Shown here one piece after another: positions 1-9,587 of a stretch of DNA of 22,098 bases. Every line of letters begins with the position of its first letter. Position 1 is the stretch's first letter. Both the position numbers and the translations under genes were made by a program. The stretch comes from Apostichopus californicus (lineage: Eukaryota > Echinodermata > Holothuroidea > Aspidochirotida > Stichopodidae): the NCBI GenBank assembly GCA_020650975.1, contig JAIPMN010002642.1:1-22098 (forward strand). Direction: 5' to 3'. The notes under the pieces are model-generated. The model was not told where the DNA came from, made no database searches, and saw only the letters and a program-made list of their open reading frames with translations.

Positions 1-522
1 AGTTACTTTGAATTTGTATAATATGCTGCTTCGCACAGGTGCCATTTGTAATTTTAAAGTAGAATTTAAAAAAACAAGAAACGTTATTTTACATGTTCTA
101 CTTAAAGTGTAGTTATGCCAATATATCCTTTGAAGGCAACATGATGTGACACACCTTTTACAATAGTTCAATTTATAATATTTATCAAAGATATTATTAA
201 TTCATGATATAAAAAAAACAAAGAAGCATAAAAAATGTGGCATAAAAATGATCAAATATTACCCAAGGCATATTCAGGCCACTAATTACTGACTCATTAA
301 GTGCCCGTAGTTTTTGAATATATAAAAGTGCAAATTTGATGTTAGTCAGTACATTTTCTATGCACAGGCATTTTCTAACAAGCGGCTAACATTGTGAAAT
401 TGTGGACCTGTACTGAGCAGTTTGCTTCTCCGCATGAAACATAATATTATTATTTATTTTTAATTAATTTATTATTTGTTGTAATATTTCATTCCTCTGC
501 TCTATTCTATTTAACCTTGATA

Positions 523-542
523 CTATCTACTATAGTAGATAG
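523..542. repeat. 20-bp perfect palindrome
   Basis: The sequence CTATCTACTATAGTAGATAG equals its own reverse complement over all 20 bases, with no spacer. It could extrude as a cruciform or bind a dimeric protein. It lies 40 bp before a (TA)n tract, so DNA-structure effects are as likely as a regulatory site. Confidence 0.8.
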
Positions 543-579
543 CACTGCATATTCTCTTTTCTCTTTTAACTATGTGTAA

Positions 580-608
580 CTATATATATATATATGTTAT
601 ATATATAT
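580..608. repeat. (TA)n microsatellite
   Basis: Alternating TA runs are interrupted once by GT (…TATATGTTATATAT…). This is simple low-complexity sequence. Confidence 0.85.
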
Positions 609-1550
609 CCCTTTAATCACATGAAATTAAACTGATTAAGGTACTCTGTCTCAACTTGCTGCACACACAGGGAGGTTACTACTAAGTTGAAGGCCTCAAA
701 AACTAAACAGTAATTAGTACCACCGCTGAAATCTTTACAAATGTACCGCTCGGAGAGCAAATGACACAACGCTACGGGAAGTCCTTTTTACCGTGCACAG
801 CTTGCAGGCCGACCAATGAAGCTATCGCTGCAATGTGAATTAACTAGACAGTTTAATTGACCTGCTGGAATATCGTAAGATGTATATATACATGTATGCA
901 TGCTATCAGTAGTAGATGCAGCCAGCATACGTTAGTATTGTTGCATCGAGGCTAGGATTTTAAAAGACAGAAATTAGGGAAAAAAGCGAGGGACAAAAAA
1001 AAAAATAGAATAAAAATTGAAATGGGGAGTTTTGCATCGTTGCGTGGAAATTTTAGAGCTTCGTTCGTTCCGTATCGGTACGATTGATGACAATAGAAAC
1101 TGCAACTTAATTAGAGAGGACTTTGAATTTCAAACATAAAATTACAAATAATCGATGAGTGGAACGTTGAACAGACGTTGCGGGATTGTATAGAAATGTG
1201 ATGATGCTGTATCTATAGGTATGCTTTGACATTCAGGCTAGCTATTCAAGGCAGGCTTAATGTCAATGGATGATATCACTGTTTGCAAGGAGGAACAAAA
1301 AAGCACTTGCACTTTCCTGCTTAATTGCAAGTGGATTTTTCCGTTTGCCAGTAGAGAGATAAAAAAAGAAGCATATTGTTCTACCAGTAGACATCAAGAA
1401 TATAAACATCACAATCAATACAGTAGCTGATGTGTGTGCATTTGGGATTTGATTTTAACAAGCATATTTTTTACACACTTGCATTCCGAAGCAAATGGTT
1501 AAATTGTGAAATTCTAGGCCTGATAGGGGATGAAAAATAAAAGATCTAAA

Positions 1551-2180
1551 AGAGTGAAAAACAGTTCCTTATCTTTCAAGCCATGACATATATGAGAGTG
1601 AAAACCCTAGCTTTCAAGCCATGACATATATGAGAGTGAGAACCCTAACTTTCAAGCCATGACATATGAGAGTGAAAAACAGTCCCTTATCTTTCAAGCC
1701 ATGACATATGAGAATGAAAACCCTAGCTTTCAAGCCATGACATATATGAGAGTGAAAACCCTAGCTTTCAAGCCATGACATATGAGAGTGAAAAACAGTC
1801 CCTAGCTTTCCAGTCATGACATATGAGAGTGAAAAACAATCCCTAGCTTTCAAGCCATGACATATGAGAGTGAAAACCCTAGCTTTCAAGCCATGACATG
1901 AGAGTGAAAACCCTAGCTTTCAAGCCATGACATATGAGAGTGAAAAACAATCCCTAGCTTTCAAGCCATGACATATGAGAATAAAAAACAATCCCTAGCT
2001 TTCAAGCCATGACATATGAGAGTGAAAAACAATCCCTAGCTTTCAAGCCATGACATATGAGAATGAAAAACAATCCCTTAGCTTTCAAGCCATGACATAT
2101 GAGTGACAAACAATCCCTTAGCTTTCGAGCTATGACATATGAGAGTGAAAACAGTCCCTTAGCTTTTAAGCCATGACATG
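1551..2180. repeat. Minisatellite, 34-42 bp unit, 16 copies
   Basis: The core CAAGCCATGACATATGAGAG recurs about 16 times, with anchors near 1581, 1619, 1657, 1699, 1735, 1772, 1814, 1855, 1891, 1925, 1966, 2007, 2048, 2089, 2130 and 2171. Two length classes alternate: short units of about 34-38 bp (…GAAAACCCTAG) and long units of about 41-42 bp (…GAAAAACAATCCCTAG). Long units dominate the right half, where the period settles at 41. Most units carry the E-box-like hexamer CATATG. No frame stays open through the array, so it is not a protein repeat. Confidence 0.95.
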
Positions 2181-3361
2181 GAATTTCTACAGAGATTCAA
2201 ACAGTGTAAGATGTGCACAACTGCCATTAAAATTTGCCATGTGCAAAAAATAAATTAATCTGGAAGAAGAAACCCAACTTTTTGGCTTGATGAGATGAAC
2301 ATTGATTTACATCAAACAAATGTCTTCTTCAACTCCTCTTACCAACATGGCTGTAAATTAACTGACTATACTCTGTACTTATGATTACCTCCAAAATTCT
2401 ACAGATTCAAAGTTGATATAAGTTCTGGAACTGAATACTGCAAAGCTTTCAGTTGGGTTTGCCCCTTAACCCCCCCCCCTTCCCCCATCAGGTGACCCTT
2501 TTGCGAGCCCCTTGATCCCATGCCCACATGGCATGTTGCTCGCAATGGCACTTCTGACTCCAGTTTGCATTATTCCCATTTTGTGCCCTCTCAAATGTTA
2601 AACACTTTAGCTGCCCCCTCCTCCACCCCAACTCTATATATGTCTGGCAATGACACTGTCCAGACATGATGTGAACATGGTTCAAAGCAAGCAAATGTCT
2701 CCTTCCAATGTCATCTTACCAATGTGGCTATAAACTGGCATTCACAACACCTGAAACGGTCTACACAGGAATTATGTACAGATACTTCAACTAGGTAAAA
2801 TACATTAGTAAGAGTAAACAAATATTGGCCTCAAAAGTACACAAGTTGGGAAAATGTCATACAAAATGTTGTCGCGCCATATCAAAACTTTTCGTTCTGA
2901 ACACATCTATTACCCATCCCTGTTCTCCTCCTTCCTTCAACGTACCCCTTCCCTCTAACATTCCCCCACCCCTACCTTCAGGAAATCATATTTGCATCCA
3001 CAGTGCATAGATATATAGGGAATTCTATTGACCTAAAAAGCTCACAACTTAAAAACATCACTGTACTACCACTATTCTATGAAAGCTATTCTCACTGCTC
3101 TATGCAATATACTTTATACTACACTCCAATTTCTTTCCACAATGTTGATAATGCCACGACAAGTATATTTAATACAAAGTGCACCCAATAAAGTGGAGTG
3201 CCCATGCCTGCCTGCCGCTGCCGCTGCTAAAAACAAGAAAAACCATAAAGACATCAGTTCTAAAATCAGCGGCACTGGGCTATTTATCTCACCAGCCTGC
3301 AAATTGCCTCTCATGTACCTTTATCATGGAGGCCATCAATTTCCAGATCTAATATCCAGTT
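2181..3361. other. Gene-free stretch with C-rich runs
   Basis: Only short chance frames occur on both strands. Homopolymeric C runs lie at about 2469-2485 and C/T-rich DNA at 2925-2980. I see no domain, convincing splice pair or repeat family here. Confidence 0.5.
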
Positions 3362-3520
3362 TCTGCCGATCGGCTAGGACACAGTGCCATTCCGCAGTGC
3401 TGCTGCAGTGCGGGGAATTTGTCATTCTTCCCCGTCCTTCGTAGCCGCGGTCGAGACCCCCCAAAATGATTGCGTTGCGGTGTGTGTGTGTATACCGAAA
3501 CGTGTGTGCGCGTATAGCTC
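3362..3520. other. CpG-rich patch with (GT)n
   Basis: CpG dinucleotides cluster in this otherwise AT-rich window (CCGATCGGC, CCGCGGTCGAGA, GCGCGTATAGC), together with an imperfect hairpin around the duplicated GCAGTGC near 3392-3410 and a (GT)n run near 3480-3492. Such patches can mark promoters or first exons in animals, but no TATA box, start codon context or transcript structure is evident. It is recorded as composition only. Confidence 0.3.
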
Positions 3521-4611
3521 GCATTATCACTAGCAGAAAGAGGATAGAAGTATACAAGCATTATGCCCACTGACAGACAAGCCTAGCTAGGCACTGTTAC
3601 GAGCTAGACCGCTTGCCTACGCTGATGGGAGTCCGATTTCAAGAGTACGGAAATTTGTTAGCAGCTGGCTACAGAGCAGAGGGAGAGAGGCAGAGGAAAT
3701 ACAAAAACATGACAAAGCAGAGAACAGGCATTAGGTTTCAGATTTAAGCTATTGGTTGCGGGAATGGGAAATATAAAAAAAAAAGGAAGAAGAAAGAAGG
3801 AGACGGGCAAAAAAAAATGGCTCGGTGATTACGAGAGTGAGTCGGAATATTTTTCTAATTCGCCAAGGAGGTCAAACGGCCCTGTTTAGGATTAGGAAAA
3901 TAAACCAGTGGTAGTTGTTATGGATGGATTTAATACAGCTCTGCTATGATTAACGAAATTGATCGTGTTGTTCAAACTCCAAGATTGAATTCTTAAATTG
4001 AAGTTGTAGATGTTACTGATTAGATGCTCCAGCACCTTCCAATCGCTCGTTAATAGTTTGCATTTACTCTTGATTCACTGAATTCCTCCCGGAAATCTTT
4101 TGCAAAAAGTCCTGAAAAAGTGAGGATTATGCACTTGAAGCTGGGACTATTATGACACTCTTTACTTAGATCCTACTCCATATTAAATGATTAAAAATGT
4201 AAAATTTGGAATAAAGACAAATATTGGAAGGAAGGTAGAAGCATCGTACAAATGATGGAAAATTATAAAAATGGGTTATTCCTTGCATATTGAAGGCATT
4301 AATTACCTATCTATGATAGAGACTACACAGTAAACAAATATTGGTGACAGTTTAGGATAATTTCAAGGTCTCAAACAGTTTTTCCTTTTTTGTGAAAAGC
4401 TTCATAATTTTGTTTGCTGGTTCAAAATTGCAAAACTTATATATTATTATTCCCAGTATAAATGTTCGGCGGGTGAGATGGTTGGGCCTTAAGGTCTCAG
4501 TACGTGTTTGCCAAAATTAAACTTTGACCTTTCCAGCTTACTACACTAAAAGTTCAGTGAAAAGGCCAAGTTCTATGCAATTTTCTCATCAATATTCATT
4601 ATTTTTATGAG
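3521..4611. other. Gene-free stretch
   Basis: A purine-rich A/G segment occupies about 3771-3832. The remainder is AT-rich with short frames only. A splice-acceptor-like tract on the minus strand near 3669-3700 is discussed under rejected items. Confidence 0.45.
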
Positions 4612-4863
4612 TTATCTGTCGTTAAATATTTTGAGCTGAATAAAATTTGCCAGAATATATCCAAGTCCGTAGATTCTACAAACTTCAATCAAAATTTGCA
4701 AGCCCCAACAGATCATGCTCCAATCAAATCTCTCTTTTTGTTTACGACCATTAGGCCTAGGATTACTTTTACTTTCGTGGCTAGCCTGTCTTAGGTCCCT
4801 GCTATTGTATCTTTCTCTCGGTCTTACCGATGTAGCTTGCAAAATTGTGTCATTTCCTTCCAT
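4612..4863 (-). CDS. Unrecognised 83-aa frame or first coding exon
   Basis: An ATG in good initiation context (G at -3, G at +4) opens an 83-codon frame. Residues 1-49 are hydrophilic and rich in Arg/Lys/Ser/Asn. Residues from about 50 (WSMICWGLQILIEV…) to 78 are largely hydrophobic and could be a membrane segment. A consensus-like 5' splice site (ATCG|GTAAGA) falls after codon 12, at the 4828/4827 boundary. The genuine coding part could therefore be only the first 12 codons (MEGNDTILQATS) followed by an intron. No family is recognised. Codon use and chance length do not settle whether it is real. Confidence 0.2.
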   Translation of the reverse strand: MEGNDTILQATSVRPRERYNSRDLRQASHESKSNPRPNGRKQKERFDWSMICWGLQILIEVCRIYGLGYILANFIQLKIFNDR

Positions 4864-5003
4864 TGCAATGAATAAACAGGCAGAAGTTTCCTCCGTGGAA
4901 TTGTAAAAAGTGGATGATACAAGTATAGGACTGCGTTAAAATCTTGATCAGGCCGCATGTTGTTACATTTGTGTAATGAACATGCTGACATGGGCGATCA
5001 CAG

Positions 5004-5249
5004 TGTATGTATGTATGTATGTATATTAGATCCTCCTGCAAGCAGGAACTCGCGAAGAAGCCTCATTGGCTTATCAAAGCCGCAAGCCGGCCGAAGTCAG
5101 TCTCTTACATTCATATTTAACGTCCATGATTATGAATTGTTAATTGTCAACAACTCTGTAACTGGACGATATACATTAATCTGGGAGTGACTCAAACCGG
5201 GGACCTTATGATTGAAAGGCGACGGCGTTAACCACTGAGCTAACACTCC
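5004..5249 (-). mobile_element. tRNA-derived SINE, full-length head
   Basis: Read on the minus strand, the element begins at 5249 with GGAGTGT, then a near-perfect RNA polymerase III box A (TAGCTCAGTGGTTA). About 30 bases later comes box B (CGGTTTGAGTC), followed by ACTCC, which can pair with the opening GGAGT as in a tRNA acceptor stem. A non-tRNA body of about 170 bp follows. The element ends in a (CATA)n tail at about 5004-5026. The body contains small inverted repeats (CCTGC-AA-GCAGG; AAGCC-TCATT-GGCTT) that are conserved in the second copy at 19941-20090. A tRNA head, unrelated body and simple-repeat tail are the hallmarks of a SINE moved by LINE machinery. The internal promoter looks intact. 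No clear target-site duplication was found. The family name is not known to me. Confidence 0.85.
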
Positions 5250-5343
5250 ACATGATTTTATGGTAAATCATTTGCACCATAAGGGCAACAGATAATAAAT
5301 TTCTTTCTTTCGATTGCGACAGCTTTTCTCCATTTAAACCCAC

Positions 5344-5546
5344 CTGGTCAGAGTGCATTCAGAATAAGAAACACCGAATCTACTTCGGAAGTTTATTTTC
5401 CCAAATTCATCTGCAAACACATATTGAGACTTTAAAGGGTGTGAAGACTCGTGCAAAAAGAAACGTCTAATGCCGGTAATCTGACCTAGTTTCGAATGAG
5501 GTGTAACAGAAGTGTTAGACAGCACCATCGATCCCAGAAAATACAC
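5344..5546 (-). CDS. Unrecognised exon-like frame, CAG|GTGGGT donor
   Basis: The minus-strand frame starts at an ATG at 5546 and runs to a stop at 5334. An excellent 5' splice site (GACCAG|GTGGGT) lies just before the stop, at the 5344/5343 boundary. The peptide has mixed composition without low complexity (for example SQYVFADEFGKINFRSRFGV near its C-terminal half). Its N-terminal half lies within the left arm of the large inverted repeat. The right arm carries the same peptide (SNTSVTPHSKLGQITGIRRF) on the plus strand, and there it runs into a stop within a T-run at about 6892-6900, then loses similarity. No domain is recognised. It may be an exon with a broken inverted partial copy, or a fragment of a transposon protein. 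Confidence 0.25.
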
Positions 5547-5802
5547 ACACAGCTTGCTACCGTCGGTAATTAGACACTAGTGTACAGTCAATACATGCAG
5601 CTATGGTCATTACCCACAGCACAGTGTATAAACGATACAGCGATGGACATCTCAGGCCCAGCTAAAGATAACAAACAAGGTATCACGTTCATTACTGTCT
5701 GCATTTTGTAGTGACACTAACAAAACTTCACTTGCAAGCTACAGAAAGTTAACTTTTTCAGATGGCTGCACGCGGTTTGGGGCGAGTCTTCAATGCCTTT
5801 AA
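5431..5802. repeat. Left arm of 1.5-kb inverted repeat
   Basis: This arm matches the reverse complement of 6597-6923 over nearly its full length, clearly above background. Long identical blocks include CAAACCG, CTGAAAAAGTTAACTT, CTACAAAATGCAGACAGTAATGA, GAGATGTCCATCGCTGTA and GAAACTAGGTCAGATTACCGG. The left arm carries about 50 bp (near 5520-5570) missing from the right arm, bounded by the short repeat GTCTAA. The two arms flank a 794-bp spacer. This is the structure of a foldback/long-TIR DNA element or of a tail-to-tail segmental duplication. No target-site duplication is visible at the outer ends. Confidence 0.92.
5762..5802 (+). other. Possible small start exon (MAARGLGRVFNAF…)
   Basis: A 3' splice-like site (AACTTTTTCAG) ends exactly before an ATG in strong context. 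The frame reads MAARGLGRVFNAF and reaches a 5' splice-like site, TTTAA|GTGAGC, at 5802/5803. Similarity between the inverted-repeat arms stops at this same boundary. The right arm has lost the ATG and carries indels. A 41-nt exon is plausible but short enough to be chance, and it would be antisense to the exon-like frame at 5344-5546. Confidence 0.15.
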
Positions 5803-6120
5803 GTGAGCTGTGGCAATCAGTGTCCCAGCAATTCGGAGCATGGTGTACTATAGCTGTTGATAACCCTGTAGATTATATCTCTGGGGACACAGAGCATAAG
5901 TGAAGGTGTGTTCTAATATTGAAAAGAGGCACTACATGATCTAAGGGCATTTGAAGGGGCACTCAGTGTACACAAAATGTTTTTCTACTTTGATTCAAAT
6001 TATGTCCAGCCTTGTAAAAATTCAGTAGTGATTACAACTTCGGCCTTTGAAGGAAATTGGATATGACATTTGAATACATGTGTAACCTATTACACAAGTC
6101 CAACAAAAACTGCAGATTAA

Positions 6121-6370
6121 AACGGGACATGTCACAAACCCAATTATCATATTTAGCTTATATGATGGAGCTCTTTGTGATGATACCCCCCTTCCCTCTG
6201 CCCCCCCCTCCCTCCTTTCCCAAACAGGTAAGAAAACTCTTGCCACATTTTGGAGAGATCCTAGTTTAAAAGTCATGTCTGGGAGTTGTCAGTTTTGTAA
6301 ATCTGTGAATGTCATAATGCCACTAGGGCTTATCACCGTTTACTATTTCCTTGTTTTTCTTGTCAAATTT
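6121..6370. repeat. Dispersed repeat, copy A
   Basis: This segment aligns by eye with 18495-18735 in the same orientation. Shared landmarks in order are CACAAAC, TATATGAT with TCTTTGTGAT, a long C-rich run, TAAGAAAA followed by TCTTGCC, TAGTTTAAAA, and a later CTAGG. The sequence is old and diverged. It fills much of the spacer of the inverted repeat. The element type is unknown, with no tRNA boxes and no coding potential. Confidence 0.55.
6186..6232 (+). promoter_or_regulatory. Recursive-splice-like site (Y)n-AAACAG|GTAAGA
   Basis: About 40 bases of almost pure C/T end in CAG and are followed immediately by GTAAGA. A 3' splice site is thus fused to a consensus 5' splice site with no exon between. 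Known recursive ('ratchet') splice sites in long animal introns have this juxtaposition. The site lies inside dispersed repeat copy A, and copy B at the corresponding point has ATAGCTAAG, which lacks the GT. It may therefore be a chance product of repeat divergence. Confidence 0.25.
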
Positions 6371-6553
6371 TGAAGGTAGAAAGTTAACAGTATAGACAAT
6401 GACTCTAATGCCATCCTTAGGTCATGTAAAGAGCTTCAATAGTTTAGATTTAAGATTTACAAAACCAATCTCGATTACAGAAAATAATCTTTGTAATACA
6501 TAAAGTAAAACATACAAAAAATGTACCACACGCAGCTAGATGATGCCATATTT

Positions 6554-6580
6554 AGACTTGCTCAAGTCTGAAGACTTGAG
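6554..6580. repeat. Two overlapping hairpins
   Basis: AGACTTG-CT-CAAGTCT (6554-6569) overlaps CTCAAGTCT-GA-AGACTTGAG (6561-6580, 9-bp perfect stem). The two hairpins are mutually exclusive and lie just outside the inner edge of the right inverted-repeat arm. Confidence 0.6.
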
Positions 6581-6596
6581 TGTGAAGTTCTCAACA

Positions 6597-6923
6597 TTAA
6601 AGGCATTGAATATTCGCCCCAAACCGTGTGCCGCGTTCTGAAAAAGTTAACTTCCCGTTGCTTGCAAGTGACGTTTTCTTCTTGTAGCTACAAAATGCAG
6701 ACAGTAATGAAACGTGATACCTTGTTATCTTTAGCTGGACCTGAGATGTCCATCGCTGTACACTGTGTACACTGTGCTGTGGGTATTGACCGCAGCTGTA
6801 TATACTGACTGTACACTAGTGTCTAACACTGGTTTCTAACACTTCTGTTACACCTCATTCGAAACTAGGTCAGATTACCGGCATTAGACGTTTTTTTTAG
6901 TGCGAGTCTTCACAACCTGTAAA
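6597..6923. repeat. Right arm of 1.5-kb inverted repeat
   Basis: This is the reverse-complement partner of 5431-5802. It lacks about 50 bp of the left arm and carries small indels. One of these, a T-run with TAG near 6892-6900, interrupts the peptide that remains open in the left arm. Outer similarity ends at TGTAAA (6918-6923) and inner similarity at TTAAAGGCATTG (6597 onward). Confidence 0.92.
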
Positions 6924-7849
6924 CCTTGTTAAAATTCTCCCAAATGGAAATACTTTTCTTAACTCTTTGTGGGAAGTTGTCATCTCTAACACATTGATCA
7001 AATAGTGATTGTTTGGGTTTGTTTCTCCTAAACTAAATAACATAAAACTTTCAACTTTTTACACTTGAAATTACTGGAACATTATTGTAGATAGCTATAA
7101 ACATTTGATATCTCACTAATAAGCAGTCAGAAGATTTCAACCAACTCTCAGCTCTAGATTTTTCGTTGGGAGGATCTCCAACTACGTGCAAATTATGAAT
7201 ATATATCTTTGTCAAAGTGCTCATACTGGTATTAACCCTATACAATATATACAGGGATCCTTTAAGCTGAGCGTAAAGGATGACAATTGGAAGAATTTTA
7301 GCAAGAAAATTTAAAAAAATATGAGCGCTAGCAAGCAATGTTTCTACATAGCTCTTCAAATTTTCATGATATGTAAATATGACCCTCCCTACGGGTCATT
7401 GCCCATCACCTCCTCCTGCCGGACCTACCCCAACTGCGAAGTTTAGAAAGCCATGAAACAACGCTTCAATGATCGTAAAATTTGCGGCAAAAGCCAAAAC
7501 ACATTACGAGAGACTCACGTGCCAAAAGAGAAAGATCTTTTACGCCTACAACCATTGTAAACTGCAATGAAGGAATGTTGAACCTTCAACAAAACTTAAA
7601 CCTGACAAACTGCTTGCTGCATAGAATTTCCAGCAGTAAACATTGCTGAAAATGTCACACAGGTATTTTTATGGGATAGTGTCTGCAAACTCCTTCACTT
7701 TTATTAAAACATAAAATGTTTAATAAGAGAGGGCAAGGCAATGCTCTTGCAAAGTGTCTTTCACATTTATCTTCAGGACAGACAGAACCCGATTGAAGTG
7801 ATGGTCTTCAGTTAATACACTGTCTGAATCACTGTCATCATTGCCATAC
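6924..7849. other. Gene-free stretch
   Basis: A minus-strand 102-codon frame at 7051-7359 has no recognisable domain, no splice support and composition like its surroundings, so it is treated as chance. The last 50 bases resemble a degenerate lead-in to the 74-bp array (CACTGTC…ATTGCCATACGATAAC). Confidence 0.45.
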
Positions 7850-8341
7850 GATAACATGTATACTTTACGGATGCTACTAACTTCATCACTATTTACAGTG
7901 TCATACTGTCCTGATTATGTTATGATAATATGTATACTTTGAGGATGCTTTTAACTTCACCACTTTCTTCAGTGTCATACTGTCCTGATTATGTTACGAT
8001 AACATGTATACTTTACGGATGCTATTAACTTCATCACTATTTACAGTGTCATACTGTCCTGATTATGTTATGATAATATGTATACTTCGAGGATGCTATT
8101 AACGTCACCACATTTAACAGTGTCATACTGTCCTGATTATGTTATGATAACGTGCATACTTTGAGGATGCTTTTAACTTCACCACTTTCTTCAGTGTCAT
8201 ACTGTCCTGATTATGTTATGATAACATGTATACTTTGAGGATGCTATTAACGTCACCACTTTTTACAGTGTCATACTGTCCTGATTATGTTATGATAAAA
8301 TATATACTTTGAGGATGCTATTAACTTCACTACTCTTTTAG
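7850..8341. repeat. 74-bp tandem array, about 6.6 copies
   Basis: The anchor GATAA(C/T)(A/G)TG(T/C)ATACTT recurs at 7850, 7924, 7998, 8072, 8146, 8220 and, diverged, 8294: an exact 74-bp period without indels. The most conserved block is GTGTCATACTGTCCTGATTA. Subtypes by diagnostic bases run A-B-A-C-B-C-D. A has TTACGG and TTCATCACTATTTA, B has TTTTAACTTCACCACTTTC, and C has TATTAACGTCACCAC. The exact spacing suggests recent unequal exchange. No open frame crosses the array. Confidence 0.95.
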
Positions 8342-9587
8342 TGTACTTTGAGGAATTGATGCACATCTATAAAACAGCCAAGATTCAAAAGCATTGATGT
8401 CACACTGTCCTCAATACATCACTGTCCCTTTACCCAGGGAACAAATGGGAGGTGAGATGGATGCATAATATTCAAAGGTGCGTATTTCAAAAATGGTCTT
8501 TCATACTACAGGGGATGTTAAAAAACCTCTCACATCAAATGCCACAAATCAAATTGATATGGCTGCAAAATCTAGCATCACTTTACATCTGTTAGCATCC
8601 TTAATGATACATGTATAGATGCATTGGCTAGGGCCGTGTTCAATAACAAATTTCACAGTTTTCAGAGAACGTACCACGCCATAGAAAACCCTGGGTACGG
8701 TCCCGCATACTTTACTTAAAAGGCAGGAAATTCCATTTCACAAAGTTAGAACTATATTGTATTTACTGGTATCAAATACAATGAAAGTATTGTTTAATAT
8801 ACAATAAACTATAGTTAAAACAATACACTGATAATCTACTTTATGTTGAACTGCAACACACTGCAAAGATACAGGTCTGTAATATATATTTGTTAAGATG
8901 TTGACATGTTTATGACAATTGATTTTTACCATATAACTAGGTAGGGAGCCACAAACAGTTAGTCACAAATCTTGCAATCATATCTATGTTAATTAGAAGT
9001 TAAAACGCAGTTCACATACCGGGGGAACAATTTAGCGAAATTTCGAAGGCTCCGAATTTTGTCTCTCATAAAATACTATGGTTCCTTTGGACAAAACTAC
9101 TATACATATTTAAAGTGTTATAGCAATTTGACCATTTTGCAAAGCAATTGCGATGCGATAATGGATAAATTATTCCCTTTGCAATGTGCACAAATTAAAT
9201 TTTCAAACTTGACATTCTGTTACATTAAGAGAAATGTCTGTTTCTGATTTTTAACTATCCAGGCCATTTTATCATCAGTTTAGTAAAATTTTAGAAATTT
9301 AGTAAAATCCATATGTGTGATCATACGATCATCAGATACATTGGGTTACTACTGTATGGAATTAAAATTACAAGACGATATATTTCATAACTAAAAGTTA
9401 TGACAGAGCAAAGAAACGATTGCAGTCACAAACAATTAATATTCAAAAAGGAGAAATTACCAAACGGGTGGAAAATCCGACCTGCTCGATAAAATATCCT
9501 AGACTGCAAAATATCTTTTACCCTTTCGTTTTTAACGGAATCTGCCTGTTTGTGTTCCGTGTAGCTCTTTGTATATTTTGTCTTGTA
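8342..9587. other. Gene-free stretch
   Basis: AT-rich DNA with only short frames (for example 8738-8932 minus and 9059-9247 plus) that lack domains or splice context. A short tandem TTTAGTAAAAT(T/C) occurs near 9280-9308. Confidence 0.5.

Larger units (their letters stand above)
1..1540. other. AT-rich gene-free stretch
   Basis: No frame of useful length, splice-like unit or mobile-element relic was found here on either strand. The stretch is rich in A/T runs, with a palindrome and a (TA)n tract annotated separately. Short TA/TG palindromic DNA also occurs near 880-905. It is best read as intergenic or intronic. Confidence 0.6.

Noticed and set aside
1551..2180. CRISPR-like regularly repeated array
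   Set aside because: Units are head-to-tail and similar throughout; there are no unique spacers of constant length, and the sequence is eukaryotic.
3079..3444. 121-codon plus-strand frame, the longest Met-initiated frame in the window
   Set aside because: Overlapped by several open minus-strand frames, no domain, no splice or start context, and its second half follows CpG-rich repeat-like DNA. Treated as chance.
3617..3700. Minus-strand acceptor-like tract (TTTCCTCTGCCTCTCTCCC… ending TGTAG) followed by a 16-codon frame (QLLTNFRTLEIGLPSA)
   Set aside because: The tract is good but the open segment is too short and no donor or partner exon was found.
5191..5249. Functional tRNA gene
   Set aside because: Box A and box B are present, but the anticodon arm is irregular, acceptor pairing is partial, and the sequence runs on into a shared SINE body and (CATA)n tail.
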